A stretch of 64,000 nucleotides of DNA, from assembly GCA_022316685.1 (NCBI GenBank), contig JAKJHU010000616.1:1-64000 (forward strand), given 5' to 3'. Shown here one piece after another: positions 43,001-51,300 of the stretch. The notes below the pieces were generated by a model. That model searched no databases. It saw only the letters and a program-made list of their open reading frames with translations, and was not told the DNA's origin. Source of the stretch: Progne subis subis. Its lineage: Eukaryota > Chordata > Aves > Passeriformes > Hirundinidae. The position numbers and the translations under genes were made by a program. Numbering within the stretch: position 1 is the first letter of the stretch; each line of letters opens with the position of its first letter.

Positions 43001-44844
43001 GAATTTTAGGAAAAAGTTGGATTTTAGGAAAAAGCTGGATTTCCAGAAAAGGTGGGATTTTAGGAAGAGGCTGGATTTTAGCAGGAGACTGAATTTCAGG
43101 GAAAGTCAGAATTTTAGGAAAAGTCAGAATTTTAGGAAGAGGCTGGATTTTAGGAAAAGTCGGGATTTAAGGAAGAGGCAGGATTTTAGGAAAAGTCGGG
43201 ATTTAAGGAAGAGGCAGGATTTTAGGAAAAAGCTGGATTTGACGAAAAGCCTGGATGTGAGGAAAAAGGTGGATTTTAGGAAGAGTTGCGATTTTAGAGA
43301 AAGGTGGGATTTTAGGAAAAGGTTGGATTTCAAGAAAATGTTGAATTTCAGGAAAAGGATGGATTTTAGGAAGAGGCTGGATTTCAGGAAAAGGAGGGAT
43401 TTTAGGATGAAGTTAGGATTTCAGGAAAAGGCTGGATTTTAGGAAACACTTGGATTTTAGGACAAGGTGGAATTTTAGGATTTCAGGAAAAGACTCCTCC
43501 CCCAGAGGGTGCTGAGGCACCGAGCGTTCCCTAGGGAATGTTCACATCCCCAAAGCTCCAGGAGCGTTTGCACAGCTCAGGGCCAGGGTGGAATTTCAGG
43601 ATATCTGTGCAAGGCCAGGAATTGGATCAACCATCCCTCTGCATCCTTCCCCCAGAATCCCAAGGTGGGATTTTCAGCCTCCCAAAGGATATGGTGAACG
43701 TTTCCACCCTGCTGAAATAAGCTTCCCTGCTGGCAGACTCCAAGGAAAGAGCCTCCATTTGGGAAGGTCCATTGACTCGCTCCGAGCAGTCGGATGTGTC
43801 TTTCCTAAAAGGAAAAATCAGCAAGGGAAACTCCTGGAACGATTCCATTGATTGAAAGTAAAAATAAATAAAAGCACAGAACACTTCCTAACCCTCCCCA
43901 TCCCTCCTGCTTGTCCTGACGAGGATCTTCCCCAGATCTCAACCGGATCCCAACTTCTCCCCAATTTCCAACTTTTCATTAATTCCTAACGAAACAATAA
44001 ATGAATAAAATTCCAGGGGTGTCCCCAGCAATTGCCAGCTGGGATTTGATGGGACAAGGACGGAACAGGGATTAGTTCTGAGCCCAGCAAGGGCAGATTG
44101 AGGATTTGGGATGATCCCAAAACTGGAATCTGGGGCTGGAATGTTGATCCCAAGGCTGCCCCCTTTGGCCTCCCCCCAACACCCTTCTGTGAGGCAAAAT
44201 TTAGGGATGGCTGGGACAAGGGAGCCCCTGAGACACCCCCAAAGCTCAGCCCCACTGCTCCCATTGCTCCCAGTGGCCCCTAAACCCTCCCAGTCCCTTC
44301 AGAACCCTCCCAGTGCCCCCAGTACTCTCCCAGTGTCCCAAGATCTGTTCCCACTGCTGTCCTCCCAGTATTCCCAGTGCCCAGAGCCTCTCCAGCATTC
44401 CCAGTGCCTCCCAGTCCCACCAGTAGCTTCTCCCTGTGCCCCTTAACCCCTCCCACTGCTTCCCAGTCGCTCCCAGCCCAAACCCTCGCTCTTTTCCCGC
44501 TATCCCTCCCCAATAAAAACTCCCAGCACATCCCAGTCTCCTCCAGCCACTCTCCCGCCGACCCCAACTCCCCCCACAGGACCCCAAATTACACCCAGGG
44601 ATCTCCAATCCCCTCAAGACTCCCCAGCCCCACCCCGCTCCCCTCACAAGGTTGGCCTCCCCCCGACGCCGGTGCCAGCAAGTCCCCTCCCGGCCGCTGC
44701 CGCTCACCCGCCGGGCCCGGGCCCCTCGGTGGCGATGCCGCCGTCGATGAGGTCGCGGATCTGCCGGGGGGTGACGGGGGGCGGCCGCCCTCGGTTCCCT
44801 CCCGCCGCCGCCGCCGCCGCTCCCCCGGCGCTGGGCGCCGCCAT
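31000..44844 (-). CDS. ZC3HC1: Zinc finger C3HC-type containing 1 (NIPA), complete, 10 coding exons
   Basis: ZC3HC1 (NIPA) is a nuclear-envelope protein of the nuclear-pore basket that binds TPR; it was earlier proposed as an F-box-like SCF adaptor for cyclin B1. Ten minus-strand exons join in phase to 493 residues plus stop (human about 502). Order: a low-complexity Ala/Gly N-terminus with QIRDLIDGGIA; FSRVETF and LKWAGKP; the first BIR-like zinc module with CSSCQAYLC (around residues 115-125) and AHEKFCFWPDS (around 150); FLDRFQSLCQLELQLPSLRP; a second BIR-like module with VHVPACILALCGW and ITCSRCMRRVGLWGFQQ (around 265-285); RRMLTRSQD; a basic nuclear-localisation stretch RRAKRARL (around 390); DPSSQHRDWCPW; and the C-terminus SEKSCKVFRIFRQWES. 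The start at 44844 matches human MAAP and overlaps a YY1 motif. No break is seen. The second intron is AT-AC. Two introns are dominated by tandem arrays. Confidence 0.95.
31255..31430 (+). repeat. Short tandem repeat, about 18-21 bp unit
   Basis: About 8 imperfect copies of 'aaaagcaggaaaggacccc' lie in ZC3HC1 intron 9. The open frame across it is a by-product of the repeat. Confidence 0.75.
31515..31585 (-). repeat. CR1 LINE 3'-end fragment
   Basis: The reverse CR1 tail shows 'aatcatggaatgtagagatc' and 'gggcagggacaccttcca', in ZC3HC1 intron 9. Confidence 0.7.
32072..32281 (-). CDS. ZC3HC1: ZC3HC1 coding exon 9
   Basis: This 210-bp exon encodes DTSSRSFFDPSSQHRDWCPW, VSPGEAEEPLEDAASQTD, KEPGKAEPGWEVVLKRLLG and IRKCDTVPETEPV. 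The acceptor is TTCGCAG and the donor is GTG|GTGAGC. DWCPW and EPGW are conserved with human. Confidence 0.92.
32740..33083 (+). mobile_element. LTR-like segment next to ZC3HC1 exon 8
   Basis: AT-rich sequence with TATAAAA (32954-32960) and AATAAA (32968-32973), followed by a CT-rich 'gggtctcgctctccgg' stretch and ending in CA at 33083, resembles U3/R/U5 of an avian endogenous retrovirus LTR. The left edge is uncertain and no clean target-site duplication was found. It stops about 10 bp from the exon 8 donor. No viral gene is seen. Confidence 0.4.
33099..33308 (-). CDS. ZC3HC1: ZC3HC1 coding exon 8 (NLS exon)
   Basis: This 210-bp exon encodes QHEKSPSPAVARPRGWDSPS, ... RPVTRSMGQGDNMEVPSSPV and RRAKRARLCSSSGS. 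The acceptor is a NAGNAG tandem (CAGCAG), so a form starting at 33305 that drops one glutamine is equally possible. The donor is TCG|GTGAGC. RRAKRARL is the conserved nuclear-localisation cluster. Confidence 0.93.
33429..33648 (-). CDS. ZC3HC1: ZC3HC1 coding exon 7 (second zinc module)
   Basis: This 220-bp exon encodes (S)AASGSMNLPVITCSRCMRR, VGLWGFQQLESAAAPEP, ... and SPRRMLTRSQDPGSEQ. The acceptor is CCCCGCAG and the donor is CAG|GTACGT. The CSRC pair belongs to the second zinc module. The stretch after it is variable and Ala/Pro/Ser-rich. Confidence 0.93.
33665..34140. repeat. 11-bp minisatellite at a CR1 3' tail
   Basis: About 43 copies of an 11-bp unit (ccccatggaat and variants such as tcctcatggaa) fill most of ZC3HC1 intron 6. 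The array begins exactly where the reversed CR1 at 34135-34250 ends, and the unit resembles the CR1 terminal 'attccatg' repeat. Confidence 0.9.
34135..34250 (-). repeat. CR1 LINE 3'-end fragment
   Basis: The reverse CR1 tail shows 'gatcttgaagatcatctc', 'gggtgctccaagccccgtcc' and 'aacccagccttgggg'. Its 3' end points at the 11-bp array. Confidence 0.75.
34710..34870 (-). CDS. ZC3HC1: ZC3HC1 coding exon 6
   Basis: This 161-bp exon encodes SLTEEKITRLLQLIGEELEH, KGAEGEKPPGKFSTEILQ and VHVPACILALCGWTC plus two bases. The acceptor is CTCTGCAG and the donor is AG|GTGGGC. It opens the second BIR-like module. Confidence 0.94.
35753..35880 (-). CDS. ZC3HC1: ZC3HC1 coding exon 5
   Basis: This 128-bp exon encodes (D)RFARLLVDEPRVLLQDF, LDRFQSLCQLELQLPSLRP and EDLKNM. 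The acceptor is CTCACCAG and the donor is ATG|GTGGGT. It matches the human linker between the two zinc modules closely. Confidence 0.94.
36025..36230 (+). repeat. CR1 LINE 3'-end fragment
   Basis: It shows 'cccagagaagctgtggctgc', 'ggatccctggaagtgtcc', 'ttaaggtcccttccagccc' and 'gattccatgatga', in ZC3HC1 intron 4. Confidence 0.8.
36590..36673 (-). CDS. ZC3HC1: ZC3HC1 coding exon 4
   Basis: This 84-bp exon encodes (Y)KERCEELRKALSTAHEKF then CFWPDSPCP plus one base. The acceptor is CCTGCAG and the donor is G|GTGGGT. AHEKFC supplies the H and C ligands that complete the first zinc module. Confidence 0.94.
37600..37985 (+). repeat. CR1-like LINE fragment
   Basis: It shows 'tcctggcacggcattcc', 'aggctcaggctcaacatta', 'ggaaatatttccctccc' and 'ggacagggtgcgctggc'. 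The last stretch matches the element at 48235-48515. Confidence 0.65.
38005..39262. repeat. 16-bp minisatellite, about 1.25 kb
   Basis: About 78 copies of ccattccttggaacca, with c/t and c/t variants, become more homogeneous to the right. It starts where a CR1-like element reads 'acagtgaggattcc'; the related copy at 48.38 kb reads 'cagtgagattccttggaac', which contains the unit. Long open frames in several registers are artefacts of the 16-bp period. Confidence 0.9.
39577..40181 (+). mobile_element. LTR-like sequence upstream of tRNA-Met array
   Basis: This non-coding, AT-rich 600 bp has AATAAA at 40111-40116 and then 'ctttgtttttacagc', as in a U5 region. It ends next to a tRNA-complementary stretch (40182 on) in the position expected of a retroviral primer-binding site. 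It begins near TGTCC at 39577, but the true boundaries are uncertain. No gag, pol or env sequence was seen. Confidence 0.5.
40182..41845 (-). repeat. Tandem array of tRNA-Met 3'-half sequence (63-bp unit)
   Basis: About 26 units each read, on the minus strand, the anticodon arm (CTCATAATCTGAAGG), T arm (GTGAGTTCGATCCTCAC) and acceptor 3' strand (ACGGGGCACCA) of elongator tRNA-Met, then an 18-bp linker (plus strand ccccaacaccttgacaag). The CCA is not encoded in vertebrate tRNA genes, so a mature tRNA was the source. The 5' half and A box are absent, so the units are not tRNA genes. Many units have TGG changed to TGC, and CAT to CGT. Confidence 0.88.
41865..42015 (-). CDS. ZC3HC1: ZC3HC1 coding exon 3 (first zinc module)
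   Basis: This 151-bp exon encodes PLKWAGKPHSLSPLVCARFG, WINVECDMLRCSSCQAYLC and TSLQLAFDLSN plus one base of tyrosine. It follows GGGCTCAC|CCG, an AC acceptor, and ends T|GTGCGT. It carries the first Cys pair of the BIR-like zinc module. A tRNA-derived tandem array ends about 20 bp past its donor. Confidence 0.94.
42225..43490 (+). repeat. 18-bp minisatellite in the AT-AC intron
   Basis: About 70 copies of ggattttaggaaaaggct and variants lie here. It merges into a CR1-like stretch starting 'gatttcaggaaaagactcc' at about 43480. Because 18 is a multiple of three, it leaves open frames such as repeated DFRKRL, which are not genes. Confidence 0.9.
43470..43665 (+). repeat. CR1-like LINE fragment
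   Basis: It shows 'ttcaggaaaagactcctccc', 'cccagagggtgctgaggcac' and 'aatcccaaggtgggatt', resembling the CR1 stretch 'aggaaaaggtt...agagggtggt'. It directly continues the 18-bp array. Confidence 0.6.
43693..43804 (-). CDS. ZC3HC1: ZC3HC1 coding exon 2
   Basis: This 112-bp exon encodes KDTSDCSERVNGPSQMEALS then LESASREAYFSRVETFT. The acceptor is CCTTTTAG|G. The donor is ACC|ATATCCTTT, a U12 AT-AC donor; no usable GT donor fits the protein here. Confidence 0.92.
43805..44707 (-). other. ZC3HC1: ZC3HC1 intron 1
   Basis: This 903-bp intron has a GTGAGC donor and a CCTTTTAG acceptor. It contains a degenerate 'cccagt' rich stretch at 44.25-44.47 kb and nothing else recognisable. Confidence 0.8.
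44708..44844 (-). CDS. ZC3HC1: ZC3HC1 coding exon 1
   Basis: This 137-bp exon encodes MAAPSAGGAAAAAAGGNRG, then PPPVTPRQIRDLIDGGIATE and GPGPG, ending two bases into a codon. The donor is GG|GTGAGC. The Ala/Gly and Pro-rich head is less conserved than the QIRDLIDGGIA core. Confidence 0.93.
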
Positions 44845-45256
44845 TTTGGTCCCACCCTCCCGTCGCGGCCAGGGAAACGCGGGCCCGCACGAACGTTCCG
44901 CTCGCTCGCACGATCGTTCCGCTCGCGCCGCGGGGGTCGCTCCTGAGCTCGCGGCAACTCCCGCACGGCCTCCGAAACCTCGCGGAGGGCTCGGGAGGGG
45001 CGCCGATGCCCCCGTGAAAGTCCCCGGGAATCTCCCCGTGAAATTCTCTGGGACTGTCCCCGGGAATGCCCCCCGCGCCCCCGCTCTCGGAGTTCTATTG
45101 CTCCAGCCTGGATCGATCGCTCGGCTCTCCGAACAGCGGCGCTCTCGCCGCAGTCTCCCCCCACCTGCCAACACGCCCTCAGCTGATAGGCCGCGCCCGA
45201 AGAAGCTCGGCGCTGATTGGCGGTTGCCGCCGCGTCCCTCAGGCAGCGGACGGGCC
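44845..45256. promoter_or_regulatory. Head-to-head promoter of ZC3HC1 and KLHDC10
   Basis: The start codons face away from each other only 412 bp apart inside a CpG island. A YY1 consensus (AAAATGGCGGC, minus strand, 44837-44847) overlaps the ZC3HC1 ATG. A reverse CCAAT box (ATTGG) lies at 45216-45220, about 40 bp upstream of the KLHDC10 ATG. A 21-bp direct duplication around CGTTCCGCTCG lies at about 44886-44926. No TATA box is seen. This architecture suits a bidirectional housekeeping promoter; actual start sites are not known. Confidence 0.75.
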
Positions 45257-45386
45257 ATGTCGGCGGCGGCCGCGGCCCGGGACGGGCTCGGGGAGGGCGC
45301 GGGCGGCGCCGCGGGAGGCGACGATGGCGGCGGGGGAGGGATCCTGAACCGCTTCGTGCAGCTGCCGGGCAGGCCGCGGGTGGCGG
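45257..45386 (+). CDS. KLHDC10: KLHDC10 coding exon 1
   Basis: This 130-bp exon encodes MSAAAAARDGLGEGAGGAAG, a Gly-rich run, and ILNRFVQLPGRPRVA plus one base. The start MSAA and the LNRFVQL(S/P)GRP motif match human. The donor is G|GTGAGT. The Gly/Ala head differs from human, as expected for this low-complexity region. Confidence 0.92.
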
Positions 45387-48300
45387 GTGAGTGACGGCCG
45401 GCGCCGGGGATGACCCCGACTCCAAGGCCTAGAAAGGGTTCGGGACCGGGGCTGCTCGACCCTGAGGGATCCGAGGGGTCTGGGAACAAAGCATCCCCAT
45501 CCCAGGGGGACCGGAGCTGGGGCACCCTCGTTTCTAAGGTCCTGAGGGATTTGGGTTCGGGGCACCCCCGTCTTCGGGAGGTCGGGGACCGGGACACCGC
45601 CGTCCCCAAGGTCCTGAGCGGTCCTGAAGCGGGCATCCCCATCCCGGAGGATCAGGGACTGGGACAGATCCATTCCCAAGGCTTTCAGGAGTTTGATTGG
45701 GAATTACCCGTCCCCGCGGTGTTCGGCACCAGGGCACCCCCATTCCACGCTCCAGGGAGGTCTGATCACCCCATCCACAACGCCCCGGGTGTCCGGGACT
45801 GGGACACGCGTGTCCCCAAGGCTCTGGGACAGGGACACCCAAGGCCCCGAGGAACAGTTGTCCTTGGCTCTGGGACCTTCCTGGGGGGAACTGGGCTACC
45901 CCAAGAGGCTGGGAATAATGGAATCACCCAAAGCCTGGGAATGGTGTGGGGAGAGCTGGAGTGTTCCCGGGATGTGCAACCTGGAATCGGGGATGAGGGT
46001 TTCTCCTTTTACAAACGGATTTAGGGTCACTCCCTCTTACAACCCGGAGGAGGGAAGCTTTTCCTTCCCCATTCCGGTGTTTCCCAGGTGTTGGGAGATG
46101 CTGGGATGCCCCCCATGGGCTGTTCATCCTCGTGGATGTGGGGTGGGGGTACTCCAAAGGGATCAGCCCCCTTTCAGTCATCCTGGAAAAGCCTGGGATA
46201 CCCCTGGTGATCCCCCCCACTCTGCAGTCCCAGTGTATTGGGGTTTTTTGGGACATCCTCACAATCCTGGGCTGGGATGTGACATCAGCTTAGTCCTGTT
46301 CCCTGGGAAAAGCGATTCTTTCCCTTTTCCACCTCTCTCCCAGCAATGCTGGATGCTCAAGGGTTATTGCACAGTTTCTAGATGTTTGGGTCACCCTGGG
46401 ATCATAGGATTGGGAGACCTGATGGGACACCCATGGCCCTGCTTTGAGAATATCCCTTTTTTCCTCATCTCTGTAGCTCCTCATGACCTTGAGCTGGATA
46501 TCCCAGGAGCAGGAATCCTCTCCTGTCGCTCACATCCCTCAATTCACATGGGACATGAAGCCCCTCACCCACCAAGGGCAGCAGGGAAGGGGTTTTCAAT
46601 CCATGTGCCCATCCCTGAAACCTTCCATGTCCTGCATCAGCCTTCCAGCCTCTTCCAGGAGCGCTGGGAATTTGCTGAGTGGCTCCACACCTTCTATTTT
46701 TGGGCAAATACTCAGCCACGTTTCCTTCCTCCGGTGGAAGAGCCTTTTCTTAGCAACACAGCCCCTGATTGTCTTCCCCTCCCTAAATTTTAATTGTTGG
46801 CTGGAATTGCATCCTCCTGATCCTGCGTGGATTCTGTCCAGCCCTGGACCTGTGCAGGAGCAGATGCTGCAGCCCTGCAGGGGTGAACCACCCCTGTCCA
46901 GCTCAGCCTTGGCACTTAAACCAGCCTAAATAAACCCCCAGCTAACTGCCAGCCCTCCTGGATGGAAAAATCCCGGATTGCTGGAGTTTTCTCCCACTTT
47001 GACACCTGTTAAAATTCTATTTATAGAGCTCCAGCAACAGCCCTTACATAACCACTGAGAGAGGAATTTTTTCCCCCTCATTCCATTTCCTCCAAGCAGA
47101 TTTGTTCCTCAGCTCCCAATTCTCTTCCAGAGTTTCCAGGTTGGTTTTCTTAGCTCCCAGTTCTCCACCAGGCTTTTCAGGTTTCATTCCTCGCCTCCCA
47201 GTCTTCCTGCAGAATTTCCAGGTTTTCTTTTCTTACCTCCCAATTTTCTTCTCTTTCAGTCACCTCGTAAACTCTTCTTCCGAACTTTTCAGGTTTTCTT
47301 TTCTTAGCTCCCAATTCTCTTCCAGAGTTTTCAGGAGTCGTTCTTCCATTTTCCCCATGCTATTCCACGCCCTGGTGTTTGTGAGGTTTGGAAAGGTGGG
47401 GAAAAAAAAAAGGTACAGGTGGTTTGTGCTTTGTTCTTCTTTTTTCTGTCCACGTCTTTTGGTGATTTCATCAGGGATCAAGGGAATGGCAACAATCTGG
47501 ACACTTAAATGGATTTTTGCCCCTCTTGCCTTCAGCTGTAATTTTCCCAGTCACAGAAAGGTTTGGGATTCTTTTTTCATGGAGAAGTTCAGTTTTTAAT
47601 ATATATTAAAAAAAGAGCAGAAATTACAAATATCCCAAACCCCTTTGTGTCGTGGGGAATTTTGTCTTCCTGTGATTCCTTAATTAATGGGATAACATTC
47701 CAGGGACCTGCTCAGGCTGGAGGAGTGGGTCTCCAAACAAATGTGAAGTGGAAAAACAACAAAATTCCAAGTGCAGCAGCTGGAACGACATCCCAAGAGT
47801 CCAGCACAGGCTGGGATCTGTGAGGTTTGGAGCAGCTTCACCGAGAGGGAACTGAGGAAGGGCAAATCAGGGCCTGGGCTGCATCCACAGGGACGTTGGA
47901 AGCGACAGATGGGATCATCCCACTCTGCCCGGTGCCCCTGGAATTCTGTGTCTTGTTCTGGTCTCCACAAGTTGAGAAATTCACAGCCACATTGGAGAGG
48001 GTCCAAAGGAGATGGTCCAAGGGAGGAAGGGCTGAAGGATTCAAGTCTCTTCTCCCTGGAAAACCAGAGGAGCTGTGGCTGCCCTTGGATCCCTGGAAGT
48101 GTCCAAGGCCACGTTGGAGCACCCTGGGATAGGGGAAAATGTCCCTGCCCGTGGCAGGACTTGGAATGGGATGATCCTTGAGGTCCTTTCCAACCCAAAC
48201 CATCCTGGGATTCCATTCCATGATTCCATGAGAAGAGAGAAGGCTCAGGTGGAGCCTCCTGGGCGTTTTCCAGTCCTTAAAGGATGGATACAAAGAGGAT

Positions 48301-51300
48301 GGAGGGTCTCCCTCCACGTGGAAGGGACAGGGTGCGCTGGGAAGGTTCATCCCAATGGAAAAAAAAGACTTTTTTTTCCAGTGAGATTCCTTGGAACACC
48401 CTCCCCCAGGATGTGGTGGAGTCCCTGGAGGGTTTCAAGATGTGGCTGCTCAAGGTGCTGAACAGCCTCATCCCAGGTCCTTTTCCCACTGGACACTGGA
48501 CCAGATGTTCTTCCCAGTTCTGTGGTTTTCATTCCTCAGAATTCCTTTCTTTTCCTTCATGCTTTTTTGGAAACAAACCCACTCAGGGATCACTCCGTTT
48601 TAGCGGTGTAAAATCCTTTAAAATGCGATTGCCCCAAAGATTTTGGAAACAAAGCCTGGGAGAGCCAGACATTGATGCAAACCCAGGAGCTCTCCCAGGA
48701 TGATCCATTCTGGAAACGCCGCTCTGGAGGTCTCAGTAACAGCAGGAAATCTTCTGGCTGAGCTGCGGCTTGTTTGGCATCCTTGGCTGGATCCTCTGCT
48801 CCTCCCATTTCCCTCTCAGCCCCTCGGAGCTGTTGTTCAGGGACCCAGCTACACCTGGGAATTTTCCCTCTTGGGAATTTTCCCTCCTGGGAATTTCTCA
48901 GGCCGTGGGGCAGCCTGCCGAGGAAGGGAAGTGTGGGATCTGCAGAGGCTGAACGCAGCTGGGTGAACAAATATGTTTTAAACCTCGCTCTGAGCGATGC
49001 ATTCCTGATCCTGCTTATCCAAACATTCCTGGGGGGCTCCAATTACACGAGTTCCAAACTTACTTTTTCCGGCTGTTGTGGAAAAGATGAAACTTTGAAG
49101 ATGAGAGTCAAAGTCAATATTGGCTTGCCTTGTTCTGGTTCAGCCCTTGGCCTAAACGTCCTTCAGGATTCCTCCAGGGATCAGAAATGGAAAGGGAGAG
49201 GTTGAATCCTGCTGCTGTGGATGTTGAAAAACCAGGCAGGAGGGAAAACAATACCAAAACCATCTTTAGGAAGCTTTAAAAAGCAGAGAAAAGGACACGT
49301 GCTCAGTCCCGGGACGTTCACCACAGATGTGGGACTTGGGAAAGAGGAGGATCCAAAGCCAAGGATTTGTGGGTTTATTTATTCCCTTTGTATTTCCAAA
49401 GCTAGGGCTTGAAGCAGGAATTCTGCTGCCGGTGGGCGATGCTGGTGCTGTGGTGGTGTAACACACATCCCCTGGGATGGCCTCGCACTGGATGTGTGGG
49501 ATTGAAGTCATGGATTGATGGGAAGAGGCAGCATTGTTTGGGACACCCTGATAACGGCTCAGGCTGTTGGCTGGTGCTCTTCCTTTTCCTGTTATCCTGA
49601 CAGGAAGAACTTCGAGATACTCAAAGTGCTGCAGATGATCCTGGGGTGGATAGTGGGATTAAATTAACTTGGGGAAAGAAAAAAGGGAACTGATAAAGGA
49701 ATGTGGAATGTTTGGGTGGGAAGGGGTCTCAAAGCCCATCCGGTGCCACCACTGTCCTAATCTGCTCCAACCCCATCCAGCCTGGCCTTGGACACTTCCA
49801 GGGATCCAGGGGCAGCCACAGCTGCTCTGGGAAGCCTGATCAGTGCTCCACCGTTCTCAAAGCAGAAGATTTCCTTGTGTCCAGCTGGAATTTCCTGTGT
49901 TTCAGTCTGTGCCCGTTGTCCTTTCTCCTGTCAGTGAGCAGGCCGGTCTCGTTCCTCTCCACACCCACCTTAGAGATATAAATGGATTTTTGGGGCGTTT
50001 CTGGCAGTCAGAAGAAAAAGGATGGTTTCAGTAGGCTCAAAACAACTTCATATTCCTGGAATCAGTTGGAGAAGGTCTCTCGGACGCTGAGTCCAACCAT
50101 CCCCAGCTCTGCCAAGGCCGCCCATGTCCCCAAGTGCCACATCCACTTGGAAATCCCTGCAGGGATGGGCACTCCAAACCTCCCTGGGCAGCTCTGCCAG
50201 TGCCTGACCAACCTTTTCCATGAAGGAATTTTCCCTAAAATCCAACCCAAACCTCCCCTGCCCGTTCCCTCTGCTCCTGTCCCTGCTCCCTGGGAGCAGA
50301 GCCCGACCCCCTCCCGGCTGTCCTCTCCTGTCAGGGACCGTGCAGAGCCAGAAATTCCCCCTGATCCCCCTTTTCTCCAGTGTCACATCTGGAAACACCT
50401 CCTTGTTTCATCCCCTGTCCTAATTACAGCTCCTGCAGGAGAGGAGTTCAGTCAGGAACAGCTCGGAATTGTCAATCCGGCAGCTCCTCAGAGCTCGTGG
50501 AGTGAATCACTGGTCAAAGGGAATTTCACAGGGTGTTGGCAGATCAGTGCCCAGCCAGTTTCTGTCTGATGGCTCAGTCCTTAATTAGGACTTTCCTTAA
50601 TGATGTCCCCGTGGTGTTGTTTCAGCCTGGAATCCCTAAATCCGTTGGGTTGGAAAAAGCCTTCCCAGACCATCCAATCCAATCTGTGACCAATTCCCAC
50701 CTTGTCCCCAGCCCGGAGTCCTGGGTGCCACATCCAGCAATTCCTTGGACACCTCCAGAGATGGGGACTCCAAACCTCCTTGAGCAGCCCCTTCCCAATG
50801 TTTAACAACCCTTTCCGTGAGGAATTCCCGCTGATGCCCAACCTGAGCCTTCCCTGGCCCAGCCTGAGGCCGTTCCCTCTCATCCTGATTGTGGAACTTC
50901 TTCCCTGAACATTTTACTGTTCCCATTTTTGCCCTCAGAACTAAGGAAAAGGAGCCTCCTTGGAAATGCACCTTCCTTCCCGCTTCTCTCTGGAATGTTA
51001 ATCTGGGAAAACAGGTGCTTCCCAGATTATATCCATCCATCCCTCCATTTTAAAGCCATTTTCCATAACTTTACAACCTCTTCCACACAAACCTGGTACA
51101 TCCTGCTGCTTTCTATGTCCAGCATCAAGGAACTCACGGCAGGACCTGGAGAATTCCAGCTTTTCACAGGGATGGGGCCTTGCTGTGCTTCTCTGAGCTC
51201 TGGGTGTTTTGGGGGCCTTTGCTCAGCAAATCCCGGGATTTTCCCATCTAAAAGTTACACCTGTGGGACAGGCTCGTGGCTGGAGCAAAACCAGCTCTAA

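Larger units (their letters stand above)
42016..43692 (-). other. ZC3HC1: ZC3HC1 intron 2: AT-AC (U12-type) intron
   Basis: The intron begins ATATCCTTTG (from 43692 down), a perfect U12 AT-AC donor. It ends TCCTTGAC then GGGCTCAC, a consensus U12 branch point (A at 42025) followed by an AC 3' end 9 nt later. Joining at these sites gives VETFT|PLKWAG, the same length as human VETFSSLKWAG, and keeps phase. About 1.3 kb of the 1,677-bp intron is an 18-bp tandem array. Confidence 0.9.

Noticed and set aside
42721..43442. Lysine/arginine-rich frame with repeated DFRKRL
   Set aside because: The 18-bp unit keeps frame automatically. It lies inside an intron and has no conserved protein features.
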